Assembly (NCBI GenBank): GCA_964420835.1 | Contig: CAYQUO010000007.1 | Span: 46,732 to 110,731 of the forward strand | DNA from: CAYQUO01 sp964420835 | GTDB lineage: Bacteria > Chloroflexota > Anaerolineae > Anaerolineales > Anaerolineaceae | Length of the DNA: 64,000 nt | Direction of reading: 5' to 3' | Made by a program: the position numbers and the translations under genes | In this document: positions 23,828 through 32,260 of the stretch, piece after piece | How positions within the stretch are numbered: the stretch's first letter is position 1 | How the letters are laid out: every line of letters begins with the position of its first letter | The notes under the pieces: generated by a model | Seen by the model: the letters and a program-made list of their open reading frames with translations, nothing else | What the model was told of the DNA's origin: nothing | The model's database searches: none

Positions 23828-24385
23828 ATGATCAAAGAAACGATCCAGGAAGGCGAAACCCGCATGAAGGGCGCCCACGAATCCCTGGAGGCAGACCTGG
23901 CCGGCATTCGCACCGGCAGGGCATCCCCGGCCCTCATCGAGCGCCTGCCGGTCGAGTACTACGGCATACCCACCCCCCTGCAGCAACTTGCTACCATCAG
24001 CGCCCCCGACCCGCGCACCCTGATGATCCGCCCCTTTGACCAGGCCTCCCTCAAGAACATCGAGCGCGCCATCCTGGCCTCGGAACTTGGCCTGACCCCC
24101 AACAACGACGGCAAGAACATCCGCCTGGGCATCCCCGTCCTCACCGAGGAGCGCCGCCGCGACCTCACCAAGGTCGTCCACACCCGGCTCGAGGATGCCC
24201 GCGTGGCCGTGCGCAACATCCGCCGCGACCTCATCAAGGACCTGCGCGAATTCGAACACGAGAAGCTTATCTCCGAGGATGACCTGAAGCGGGCTGAGGA
24301 CGAATTGCAGAAACTGACCGACCGCTGGGTGGAAAAGATCGACGCCACCGGGCAGCGCAAGGAAAAGGAGATCATGGAGGTGTAA
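23828..24385 (+). CDS. frr: Ribosome recycling factor
   Basis: 185 residues, exactly the usual RRF length, with ADLAGIRTGRASPALIERLPVEYYG and the C-terminal DDLKRAEDELQKLTDRWVEKID. It releases ribosomes from mRNA after termination together with EF-G. AAGGAGG lies five bases before ATG 23828; an in-frame GTG at 23822 is too close to it. First gene of frr-uppS-cdsA. Confidence 0.96.
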   Translation: MIKETIQEGETRMKGAHESLEADLAGIRTGRASPALIERLPVEYYGIPTPLQQLATISAPDPRTLMIRPFDQASLKNIERAILASELGLTPNNDGKNIRLGIPVLTEERRRDLTKVVHTRLEDARVAVRNIRRDLIKDLREFEHEKLISEDDLKRAEDELQKLTDRWVEKIDATGQRKEKEIMEV

Positions 24386-24400
24386 CTTCCATGGTTGCCT

Positions 24401-25150
24401 ATGCCTGCCAGTAAAAAGGAATCCCCCGCCAAAATTCCCCGGCACATCGCCATCATCATGGACGGCAACGGCCGCTGGGCCAAGGCCCGCGGACTGCCGC
24501 GCCTGGCCGGCCACCGCGCCGGCACCGAGAACCTGCGCCGCATCATCACCGGCTGCGTGGAACTGGGCATCCGCTACCTTACCATTTACGCCTTCTCCAC
24601 CGAGAACTGGGCCCGTCCCACCGAGGAGGTGCAGGGCCTCATGGGCATCCTGCGCGACGTGATCGACCGCGAACTGGATGAACTGCACCAGGAGGGCGTG
24701 CAACTGCGCCACATCGGCCGCCTCGAGCAACTGGAACCCGCCCTGCGAAAAAAGGTGCTGCACGCCGTTGAACTCACCCGGAACAACCAGCGCCTCACCC
24801 TCTGTGTCGCCTGGAACTACGGCGGGCGCGACGAGATCATCTGCGCCATCCGCCGCCTCGTCGAGGACGGCGTCCAGCCCTCCCAGGTGGACGAGGGACT
24901 CTTCAGCCGCTACCTCTTCACCAGAGGCATCCCCGACCCCGACCTGGTCATCCGCACCTCCGGCGAAATGCGCATCAGCAACTTCCTCATCTGGCAGGCT
25001 GCCTACGCCGAGTGGTACGTCACCCCGCTTTACTGGCCGGATTTCAGCAAGGAGGAACTTGCCAGGGCGGTCCGGGAATACGGCCGGCGCGAACGCCGCT
25101 TTGGGCGCGTATCCCCCTGCGAAGGAGACACGGCAGCCAATGCTCAATAA
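24401..25150 (+). CDS. uppS: Isoprenyl transferase (undecaprenyl diphosphate synthase)
   Basis: 249 residues. HIAIIMDGNGRWAKARGLPRLAGHRAG carries the catalytic Asp, and the C-terminal DLVIRTSGEMRISNFLIWQAAYAEWYV is diagnostic. It makes the C55 lipid carrier for cell-envelope polymers. In-frame starts are TTG 24395 and ATG 24401; GGAGG is 13-19 bases upstream, so the start is uncertain. It overlaps cdsA by 11 bases. Confidence 0.95.
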   Translation: MPASKKESPAKIPRHIAIIMDGNGRWAKARGLPRLAGHRAGTENLRRIITGCVELGIRYLTIYAFSTENWARPTEEVQGLMGILRDVIDRELDELHQEGVQLRHIGRLEQLEPALRKKVLHAVELTRNNQRLTLCVAWNYGGRDEIICAIRRLVEDGVQPSQVDEGLFSRYLFTRGIPDPDLVIRTSGEMRISNFLIWQAAYAEWYVTPLYWPDFSKEELARAVREYGRRERRFGRVSPCEGDTAANAQ

Positions 25151-25946
25151 ACGGCTGCTGGTCGCCATTGTTCTCGGACCCCTGTTCATATTTCTCATCC
25201 ATCTTGGCGGCTGGCCGTACAACCTGGTGCTCACCGCCGCCTTCATGGTCGCCGCCTGGGAATACGGGCGCATCTTCCGCCGGGGCGGGTTTTCCCCCTC
25301 CCTGCCGGTCCTGCTCGGGGGCGTCCTCCTCCTCATGACCACCCGGGCGCTCAACGGCTTGGAACTTTGCAGTCTGGCCCTCTGCGCCGTCATCCTGGCA
25401 GCCACGGCCGCCCACGTGTTGGCCTACGAACGCGGCGTTGAAAGCGCCGGCGTCGACCTGGCCATCACGCTCGCCGGCGTCCTCTACATCGGCTGGCTGG
25501 GCGGTTATTTCATCTCCCTGCGCAGCCTGGCCGATGGCGAATGGTGGCTGCTCCTCGTTCTGCCCACCCTCTGGTTCGTGGATACCGGCGCCTACCTGGT
25601 CGGCAGCCGGCTGGGGCGCCACCCCTTCGCCCCCCGCACCAGCCCGCGGAAAACCTGGGAGGGCTATTTTGGCGGCATCCTCCTCGGCACCCTCGCCGGC
25701 ACCTTCCTGGCCTGGCTCTGGCACTTCAAGGTTCCCGCCATCAACCCGCTGGATGGCCTCCTCCTCGGCATCATTTTGGGGCTCATCACCCCCCTGGCTG
25801 ACCTGGGGGAAAGCGTCATCAAGCGGCAGTTCAAACTAAAGGATTCCAGCAACTTCTTCCCCGGACACGGCGGCATGTTCGACCGCATCGACACCTGGTT
25901 GTGGGCCGTGCCGATCGGCTATTATCTCATCCACTGGCTGGGTTGA
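25140..25946 (+). CDS. cdsA: Phosphatidate cytidylyltransferase (CDP-diglyceride synthase)
   Basis: 268 residues with about eight membrane helices and the full CdsA signature SVIKRQFKLKDSSNFFPGHGGMFDR near the C-terminus. It makes CDP-diacylglycerol for phospholipid synthesis. Started at ATG 25140 inside the uppS end, which gives a normal-length protein. The frr-uppS-cdsA order is widespread in bacteria. Confidence 0.94.
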   Translation: MLNKRLLVAIVLGPLFIFLIHLGGWPYNLVLTAAFMVAAWEYGRIFRRGGFSPSLPVLLGGVLLLMTTRALNGLELCSLALCAVILAATAAHVLAYERGVESAGVDLAITLAGVLYIGWLGGYFISLRSLADGEWWLLLVLPTLWFVDTGAYLVGSRLGRHPFAPRTSPRKTWEGYFGGILLGTLAGTFLAWLWHFKVPAINPLDGLLLGIILGLITPLADLGESVIKRQFKLKDSSNFFPGHGGMFDRIDTWLWAVPIGYYLIHWLG

Positions 25947-25983
25947 CCCCGGCCAAATATCAAAACGTTGAATGGAGGTAAAT

Positions 25984-26973
25984 ATGAACACCACACCTAC
26001 CCGAAACCTGGCCCTGGAGCTGGTACGGGTAACTGAAGCCGCCGCGCTGGCTGCCGGCCGCCAGATGGGCCGGGGCGACAGGATCAAGGTGGACCAGTAC
26101 GCCGTGGATGCCATGCGCGAGGTGTTGAACACCGTCGAAATGGACGGCGTGGTCGTCATCGGGGAGGGCGAAAAGGACGAAGCCCCCATGCTTTTCAACG
26201 GCGAATCCATCGGCACCGGTGATCCGCCCAAGGTGGATATCGCCGTGGACCCCATCGACGGCACCCGCCCCCTGGCCCATGGGCTTCCCAACTCCATCTC
26301 GGTCGTGGCCCTGGCGCCCCGCGGCACCATGTACAACCCCGGCCCCTGCGTTTACATGGACAAGATCGCCACCGGACCCGAAGCGAAGGACGCCATTGAC
26401 ATCAATGCCCCGGTGATCGCCAACCTCGAGAAGGTCGCCCGCGCCAAGGGCGAAAAGGTCGAAGACCTCCTGGTGGTCATCCTCGACCGCCCGCGCCACG
26501 AGGAGCTCATCCGCCAGGTGCGCGCCTGCGGCGCCCGCATTTCCCTCATCCAGGACGGCGACGTCAACGGCGCCATCATGACCGCCTGGGGGCCCTCCGG
26601 CGTGGACCTGATGATGGGGGTGGGCGGCTCACCGGAGGCCGTCATCGCCGCCTGTGCCCTGCGCGCCATGGGCGGCAACATGCAGGCAAAACTTTGGCCG
26701 CGCAACCCCGAAGAGGCCGAACTTTGCCGCGGCCAGGGGTACGACCTGGACCAGGTGCTCACCCTGGATGACCTGGTCTCCTCCGACGACATCTTCTTCG
26801 CCGCCACCGGCGTCACCAGCGGCGACCTGCTCAAGGGCGTCAACTATCAGGCCCACGGCGGCGCCTACACCCAAAGCATCTCCATGCGCGGCCTCACCGG
26901 CACCATCCGCCTGATCGAATCCCACCACAGCCTGGACAAACTGCAAAAGATCAGCCGCATCCCGTACGTTTAA
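25984..26973 (+). CDS. glpX: Class II fructose-1,6-bisphosphatase
   Basis: 329 residues of the GlpX type. Metal-binding motifs are GEGEKDEAPM, DPIDGTRPLAHG and SGVDLMMGVGGSPEAVIAACALRAMGG. It hydrolyses fructose-1,6-bisphosphate in gluconeogenesis. The ATG follows ATGGAGG. It stands alone before a bidirectional terminator and converges on the next gene. Confidence 0.95.
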   Translation: MNTTPTRNLALELVRVTEAAALAAGRQMGRGDRIKVDQYAVDAMREVLNTVEMDGVVVIGEGEKDEAPMLFNGESIGTGDPPKVDIAVDPIDGTRPLAHGLPNSISVVALAPRGTMYNPGPCVYMDKIATGPEAKDAIDINAPVIANLEKVARAKGEKVEDLLVVILDRPRHEELIRQVRACGARISLIQDGDVNGAIMTAWGPSGVDLMMGVGGSPEAVIAACALRAMGGNMQAKLWPRNPEEAELCRGQGYDLDQVLTLDDLVSSDDIFFAATGVTSGDLLKGVNYQAHGGAYTQSISMRGLTGTIRLIESHHSLDKLQKISRIPYV

Positions 26974-26994
26974 ACAGCCGGGCTATTAAAGAAA

Positions 26995-27025
26995 AAAAGC
27001 GGGTGCTGAAAGCGCACCCGCTTTT
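26995..27025. terminator. Bidirectional intrinsic terminator
   Basis: AAAAGCGGGTGC and GCACCCGCTTTT arms around a 7-base loop, giving an A-tract/stem/T-tract on both strands between glpX and the convergent SIMPL gene. Confidence 0.85.
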
Positions 27026-27038
27026 GGTTTGCCGCCGG

Positions 27039-27770
27039 CTATTCGATCTCGTAGGTGATGTCGGCGTTCATCGTCAGCGTCAACTGCCCGGAGGATACCG
27101 GAACATTGCCACCAACGCCGCCCATGCCCATCTTCGCCTCGTAGACCGGTGTGGGGCCGCCGCTGGAATAGACGTTCAGGTTGATGATCCTGCCCAGTTT
27201 GACCCCCGCCGCGCCCGCCAGTTCCTGGGCGGTTTGCTTGGCGTTCTCAATGGCCAGCCGCCGGGCCTCGGACTGGTATTTCTCCTTTTCGGTCACATCG
27301 AACTGCACCCCGTTGATGCTGTTGGCGCCAGCCCTCACGACCGCATCCAGGATCGAGCCCAGTTTCTCCAGGTCTCGCACCGTCACATACACGGTGTTGT
27401 CCACCATGTACTTGGTCTCCAGGCTTTCTCCGCCCGGGCCGTATTCCTGCCACGGGTAGATATTAAAGGCGCTGGTCTGGATGTCCTTGGCATCCACGCC
27501 CAGCCCTTTCAGGGCCTGCGAAACCGCCTGCGCCTTGGCGTTGTTGTCCTCCAGCGCGCTGGCCACATTTTCCATCTTGCTCTGCACGCCAATGTTCACA
27601 TACGCCAAATCCGGGGTGATGAACACCTCGCCCGTGCCGGAGGCCATCATCTGGGGGATGTTCGCCGGCCCCGCCGCCGCCACAACCGGGGCGGCCACCG
27701 GCGCACAGGCGCCCAGGATCAGCGCCGCCATCGCCGCGCCGATCAAGTAAAATGCTGCTTTGTTTCTCAT
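27039..27770 (-). CDS. SIMPL-domain (DUF541) lipoprotein
   Basis: 243 residues. A lipobox (ILGAC) is followed by the SIMPL pattern ASGTGEVFITPDLAYVNIGVQ, VTVRDLEKLGSILDAVVRAGAN and EARRLAIENAKQTAQELAGAAGVKLG. Family members are exported and linked to oxidative stress or outer-envelope signalling; mechanism unknown. Started at ATG 27770 behind GGAG. It is followed upstream by membrane-protein genes on the same strand. Confidence 0.9.
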   Translation of the reverse strand: MRNKAAFYLIGAAMAALILGACAPVAAPVVAAAGPANIPQMMASGTGEVFITPDLAYVNIGVQSKMENVASALEDNNAKAQAVSQALKGLGVDAKDIQTSAFNIYPWQEYGPGGESLETKYMVDNTVYVTVRDLEKLGSILDAVVRAGANSINGVQFDVTEKEKYQSEARRLAIENAKQTAQELAGAAGVKLGRIINLNVYSSGGPTPVYEAKMGMGGVGGNVPVSSGQLTLTMNADITYEIE

Positions 27771-27970
27771 GGGTAAAACTCCTTTCTTTCTCGTACATGG
27801 ACGCCGGCAACCGAAGAAAAGTTCCCGTTTTCGTCCCATCCCTTGAAATATCCATCGAATTGGATTACAATCAGCATTGCTCGCCTCCGGTTGCCCCCCT
27901 CAACCGGGGGTGAGCACTTTAAACCCCGGCCCCGCGCCCCAACAGGCGCAAACCCCGGCCTCCCCATCCT

Positions 27971-29035
27971 TTATTCAATTTCCACAATGCGGATCGTTCC
28001 CACCGGCACGGTCAGCCGCAGGCGCATCCTCCCGGCCCCCCCTCCGCTGCGCCCCGCGGCCACAATCTTCCCGCCCTCCCGCTGATATCCCGCCGGCAGT
28101 TGGAAGGTCGTCAGCCCCCGGCCGGTTTCAATGCTCACCGGCATCCCCGCCGGGATGTGCAGCACCAGTTCGCCGGCCATCACCCGGGCCTCCAGGTCCA
28201 GGTCTCCGGGGTCATCCGGCAGGGTGATCTCGCTGCGGCCGAAGAGGGTTTCGCTCTCCACATCCTCCACCTCCAGGCCGCGCAGGTCCAGCACCTGGCT
28301 GCCGGAGATCAGTTGAATTTCCAGGGCATCCAGCGGCAGGCCCCCGCCGAGTTTCAGGTCCCACTCGCTGTTGCCGCCCTGCAGCGGGAACAGCCAGGCC
28401 GGCCCCCGGCTGTGCAGGATGAAACGCCCCTCCCTGCCGCGTTTCACCAGTTGCCGGTCGGCCAATTCGCCGTTGGCCAGCTCCAGGCGGCCCTCCACCA
28501 GGTTCCCGCCGGCGGCGCCGCCCCGCATTTCCAGCCGGCCGGCGGTCATCCCCACCTGGATGGTTGCCGTCTCCAGGCTGCCCGCCGGCTGGTTGAAGGT
28601 CTCCACGTTCACGGTCGCCTTTTGGGGCCCGGCCGCCACCAGCCAGGCGGTCCCGCCGATGAGCGCCAGTCCCAGCAGCACGCCCGTCAGCCCGGCCCGC
28701 CAGCCCCTCCGCCGGCCGATCATCACATCCAGCCCGAAGGCGATCAGCAGCACCGGCCAGTAGCGCAGCAGCGCCGTCCAGTTCCCCCAGGCCGGGTGTC
28801 CCAGGCTGCCCAGCAGGAAGATCACCCCCACCCCCGTGAACAGCACCGGGCCCACAAAGCCGTCCCGCCTGAAAAGGCTGTCCAGCCCGCCGGCCACCAA
28901 CAGCAGCGGCCACAGGTGAAAAACCGCCTGCCAGCCGCGCCCAAGGTTCACCGTGCCCAGGTTGTTCAACAACAGCAGCGCTCCAGAGGAGAGGAGCAGC
29001 AGCGGCCAGAAGAGACTGATGTTTCTGCGTTCCAT
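27971..29035 (-). CDS. Membrane protein with LiaF/toast-rack-like C-terminal domain
   Basis: 354 residues. The first ~140 residues hold about five hydrophobic segments in pairs (ISLFWPLLLLSSGALLLLNNLG; VFHLWPLLLVAGGLDSLF; LLRYWPVLLIAFGLDVMIG), the pattern of LiaI/LiaF-like membrane regions. Residues ~150-354 form a repetitive beta-rich domain (TATIQVGMTAGRLEMRGGAAGGNLVEG; VMAGELVLHIPAGMPVSIETG) like the toast-rack fold. LiaF-type proteins restrain envelope-stress sensor kinases; that role here is inference. Confidence 0.78.
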   Translation of the reverse strand: MERRNISLFWPLLLLSSGALLLLNNLGTVNLGRGWQAVFHLWPLLLVAGGLDSLFRRDGFVGPVLFTGVGVIFLLGSLGHPAWGNWTALLRYWPVLLIAFGLDVMIGRRRGWRAGLTGVLLGLALIGGTAWLVAAGPQKATVNVETFNQPAGSLETATIQVGMTAGRLEMRGGAAGGNLVEGRLELANGELADRQLVKRGREGRFILHSRGPAWLFPLQGGNSEWDLKLGGGLPLDALEIQLISGSQVLDLRGLEVEDVESETLFGRSEITLPDDPGDLDLEARVMAGELVLHIPAGMPVSIETGRGLTTFQLPAGYQREGGKIVAAGRSGGGAGRMRLRLTVPVGTIRIVEIE

Positions 29036-29115
29036 GCTTCATCCTTTGATCGTTGTTTGGGCGACCGCCTGCCGGTCAAGGGGCCTGATTTCCGGCCCCG
29101 GCGCCCTGCCCCCGT

Positions 29116-29625
29116 TCAGCGCCGCCCCGCCAGGGCCCGGGCCAGCACCAGCGCCCCGATTGCCACCAGCAGCAGCGGCCAGTACATCCCCAGCCCGCTG
29201 AAACCGCCAAAAATGGATGCCAGGATAAAGAACAGCACCCCGCTCACCAAAATAGAGCGGATGCCCCGGGCGACCGCCTGCCGGCTGCCCGTGAAAATGC
29301 CCCGGGTCACCTGCCCCAGCCCGGCAAAACCGGGCAGCAGCGTCCAGGCGTAGGCCCAACTGGCCCAGTTGCCGCTCAGCCACTGGTAGTACAGCACCCC
29401 GCCGATGCCCCCCAGCACAAAGGCCGGCACCGCCAGGTGCATGGCCCCCGAAAGCATCCCGCCCAGCAACAGCAGCCCCCCCAGCGCCGCGATCACCAGC
29501 GGCCAGGAGATGCGCTCCCGCATGCCCGCCGCCCAGCCCGGGAAGACCTGCAAGGCCAGCAGGACCGCCCCGGTCAACAGCAGCAGGCTGCCAAACACCA
29601 TTCTTCTTCGGGATCCGGATCTCAT
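29116..29625 (-). CDS. Membrane protein of unknown function
   Basis: 169 residues, about five to six membrane helices (MVFGSLLLLTGAVLLALQVFPGW; WPLVIAALGGLLLLGGML; YWPLLLVAIGALVLARAL). The W-P-L-L/V motif before helices resembles the neighbour at 27971-29035, suggesting shared ancestry of the helical units. GGAGGTGGAC precedes ATG 29625. Cotranscribed with the toast-rack gene 80 bases downstream. Function unknown. Confidence 0.75.
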   Translation of the reverse strand: MRSGSRRRMVFGSLLLLTGAVLLALQVFPGWAAGMRERISWPLVIAALGGLLLLGGMLSGAMHLAVPAFVLGGIGGVLYYQWLSGNWASWAYAWTLLPGFAGLGQVTRGIFTGSRQAVARGIRSILVSGVLFFILASIFGGFSGLGMYWPLLLVAIGALVLARALAGRR

Positions 29626-30110
29626 GTCCACCTCCAATTTCCGCCGCGGGAACCTCTGCTCCCTGCCGGCCCGGCACGCCCGGGCGGCACCCCGCGCCAT
29701 CCGGCGCCCGCCCGCTCTTTGCGTGTCATTTAATATACGCAGGCGCATCCGGTTTGGACGCGCACTCCAGGCGTGCCCCAACCGCCCTGCCCCTTCCTGG
29801 CCGGCCCCGCCGGACGGGCTCGCCGCCCCCGCCGCCTTGACCGCTTGCGGCATCTTGACAACCCTTCCGGGCATTGTGGTATAATTAGGATAATTATGGT
29901 GGCATTAATTTGGTTGTTCAGGGTTGTTCTTTGCATCTGTCCGGCGCGGGGACTGCTGCCCGCGCCCGTATGATCCACCTGCCCTGAAGACTGGCCGGCC
30001 GGGCGCTGCGAGCGGTTCCCCGCATTCGGATCGGGACGCCTTTCAGGCGACCTCCTCAAGCCCGGCTGGTTTCTTTTTAACAACCTTTGCATGGAACAGG
30101 AACGTGACAG
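29626..30110. other. Divergent intergenic region with cysK promoter and leader
   Basis: No gene supported. It contains the cysK promoter and a ~220-base leader. In the leader, GGCGCGGG and CCCGCGCC can pair (near 29943-29967) and a smaller hairpin GCCTTTCAGGC follows near 30040. No T-box or known riboswitch motif was recognised. Confidence 0.5.
29855..29885 (+). promoter_or_regulatory. cysK promoter
   Basis: Perfect TTGACA (29855-29860) and perfect TATAAT (29880-29885) with a 19-base spacer, plus an extended -10 TGG. Confidence 0.65.
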
Positions 30111-31043
30111 ATGAAAATCGCCAACAATATCACCGAATTGATCGGTAACACCCCCCTCGTACGCCTCCAGCGGGTCGCCTCCGGCGCCCGGGCCGAGGTC
30201 GTTCTGAAACTGGAATACTTCAACCCCGCCCACAGCGTCAAGGACCGCATCGGCGTCGCCATGATCCGGGCGGCCGAGGAGGCCGGGCTGCTCAAGCCCG
30301 ATTCCATCATCCTTGAGCCCACCAGCGGAAATACCGGCATCGCCCTGGCCATGGTTTGCGCCGCCCGCGGCTATAAATGCATGCTGATCATGCCCGAAAC
30401 CATGAGCCGCGAACGCCGCATGCTCCTCAGGGCCCTGGGCGCCGGCCTGGTGCTCACCAGCGGCAGCGAGGGCATGGCCGGCGCCATCCGCAAGGCCGAA
30501 GAGATGGCCGCCGCTGACCCGCGCTGCTTCATCCCCCAGCAGTTCAACAACCCGGCCAACCCGCAAATCCACCGCCGTACCACCGCCGAGGAGATCTGGC
30601 GCGATACCGAAGGCCGGGTGGATGTGGTTGTCTCCGGGGTGGGCACCGGCGGCACCATCACCGGCATCGGCGAGGCCCTCAAACCCCGCAAACCCGGCCT
30701 GCAACTGGTGGCCGTCGAACCGGATGCCTCCCCCGTGCTTTCCGGCGGGCAGAAGGGCCCGCACGGCATCCAGGGGCTGGGCGCCGGCTTCGTACCGCAG
30801 GTGCTCAACACCGCCATTTACGACGAGGTCATCCGCGTCACCGATGCGGATGCCATGGCCACCGCCCGCAGCCTGGCCAGCCGCGAGGGGCTGCTGGTGG
30901 GCATCTCCTCCGGCGCCGCCGTGTGGGCGGCCCTGCAGGTTGCCGCCCGCCAGGAGAACGCCGGCAAACTGCTGGTGGTCATCATCCCCGATTTCGGCGA
31001 GCGCTACCTCAGCACCGCCCTCTACTCCGACCTGGCGGACTGA
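30111..31043 (+). CDS. cysK: Cysteine synthase A (O-acetylserine sulfhydrylase)
   Basis: 310 residues. The PLP Lys44 is in NPAHSVKDRIG, the substrate loop TSGNTG at 71-76, and the phosphate-binding GVGTGGTITGIG further on. It makes cysteine from O-acetylserine and sulfide. It precedes cysE by 13 bases, so the two make one cysteine-synthesis operon and probably the bienzyme complex. Confidence 0.95.
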   Translation: MKIANNITELIGNTPLVRLQRVASGARAEVVLKLEYFNPAHSVKDRIGVAMIRAAEEAGLLKPDSIILEPTSGNTGIALAMVCAARGYKCMLIMPETMSRERRMLLRALGAGLVLTSGSEGMAGAIRKAEEMAAADPRCFIPQQFNNPANPQIHRRTTAEEIWRDTEGRVDVVVSGVGTGGTITGIGEALKPRKPGLQLVAVEPDASPVLSGGQKGPHGIQGLGAGFVPQVLNTAIYDEVIRVTDADAMATARSLASREGLLVGISSGAAVWAALQVAARQENAGKLLVVIIPDFGERYLSTALYSDLAD

Positions 31044-31056
31044 AAGGGGCCCGGCC

Positions 31057-31818
31057 ATGACCCTCTCCCTCCTGCGCAGTATGCGCCAGGACGTTGAAGC
31101 CGTCCTGGAACGCGACCCGGCCGCCCGCAACACCCTCGAAGTCCTGCTCAACTACCCCGGGCTGCACGCCGTCTGGGGGCACCGCATCTCCCACTGGCTC
31201 TGGCGGCACAAACTCAAACTCCCCGCCCGCATGTTCTCCCAGTTCGTCCGCTCCGTCACCGGCATAGAGATCCACCCCGGCGCCAAACTCTGCCCCAGCC
31301 TCTTCATCGACCACGGCATGGGCGTGGTCATCGGTGAAACCGCCGAGGTGGGCTGCCATGTCACCCTTTACCACGGCGTCACCCTTGGCGGCGTCAGCCT
31401 GGAGAAGGGCAAACGCCACCCCACCATCGAGGACAACGTGGTCATCGGGGCCGGGGCCAAGGTGCTGGGCGCCATCACCATCGGCGAGGGCAGCCGCATC
31501 GGCGCCAACGCCGTGGTGGTTAAGGATGTGCCCCCCAACTCCGTCGTCGTCGGCATCCCCGGCCAGGTGGTGCGGCGCTCACACCCCCCCAGCGGCGCCG
31601 CCGACCTGGAGCACAACCGCCTGCCCGATACCATCGGCGTGGCCATCGAAGCCCTCATGGAGCGGGTGGACCTGCTGGAGAAGGCCCTGGAGGAACTGCC
31701 CCCGGGGGCCAAAAGCGCCCCCGCCCGGGCAAAGGCGCACCTTGCCGAAGCGGCCGCCGTCCACTCGCCGCATCCGCCCGACCACGGCGTCTGGCAGGGC
31801 GAGGACTTTATGATCTGA
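31057..31818 (+). CDS. cysE: Serine O-acetyltransferase
   Basis: 253 residues. An N-terminal helical part precedes a left-handed beta-helix with hexapeptide repeats (IEIHPGAKLCPSLFIDHGMGVVIGETAEVGCHVTLYHGVTLGG; catalytic Asp/His). The tail after ~190 is long and Ala/Pro-rich (LPPGAKSAPARAKAHLAEA) and does not end in the Ile expected for docking into CysK's active site by its usual last residues: it ends DFMI, and that terminal Ile could still serve. Product O-acetylserine feeds CysK. Confidence 0.94.
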   Translation: MTLSLLRSMRQDVEAVLERDPAARNTLEVLLNYPGLHAVWGHRISHWLWRHKLKLPARMFSQFVRSVTGIEIHPGAKLCPSLFIDHGMGVVIGETAEVGCHVTLYHGVTLGGVSLEKGKRHPTIEDNVVIGAGAKVLGAITIGEGSRIGANAVVVKDVPPNSVVVGIPGQVVRRSHPPSGAADLEHNRLPDTIGVAIEALMERVDLLEKALEELPPGAKSAPARAKAHLAEAAAVHSPHPPDHGVWQGEDFMI

Positions 31819-32260
31819 GGGGTCTCTCCCGCCTGCCTGCGCCGGGGCGGCGGCCAGCCGCGAACCGGGCACTTCACCCCCGCCCGCCGCGCCCCAGCCC
31901 GCACCCCCATCAGCCGGTTGTTCCGGGCTGGGATTGTTGGATACTTGAATAAGGATAAGGGTGGAAAATGGGAGAATAAACCAGTGGATTATTGTGAAAT
32001 GCGTAAGGGGATATATTTTCGCGACCATTATTATGTAAGCGAATTTTTGAACCTGGAGATTAATGTTGTAAGTCCTAATGGGGGAAATGTCGGTATTTAT
32101 CTTCTAAACAGCATTTTCGTTCATACTCATTGATATTGACAAGTTGATATATACTTTATATTTATCACCTTGGTTTTTCACGGTTCATTATTTTTTGCCC
32201 ATCCTGTGAAAAGAAAAAGAGCATTTACAAACCATCCAAATTGTTTTTGAGGGTAATTCG
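31819..32260. other. Intergenic region, entry to second AT-rich stretch
   Basis: Base composition shifts from GC-rich to AT-rich near 31930. A 71-codon frame at 31918-32133 has no ribosome site or family and is not called. A promoter lies at 32136-32164. Confidence 0.5.
32136..32164 (+). promoter_or_regulatory. Promoter of AT-rich lipoprotein gene
   Basis: Perfect TTGACA (32136-32141), a 17-base spacer and TATTTA (32159-32164). Confidence 0.55.

Noticed and set aside
31918..32133. 71-codon open frame between cysE and the propeller lipoprotein
   Set aside because: It starts in GC-rich DNA and ends in AT-rich DNA, has no ribosome site or recognisable family, and is compatible with chance.
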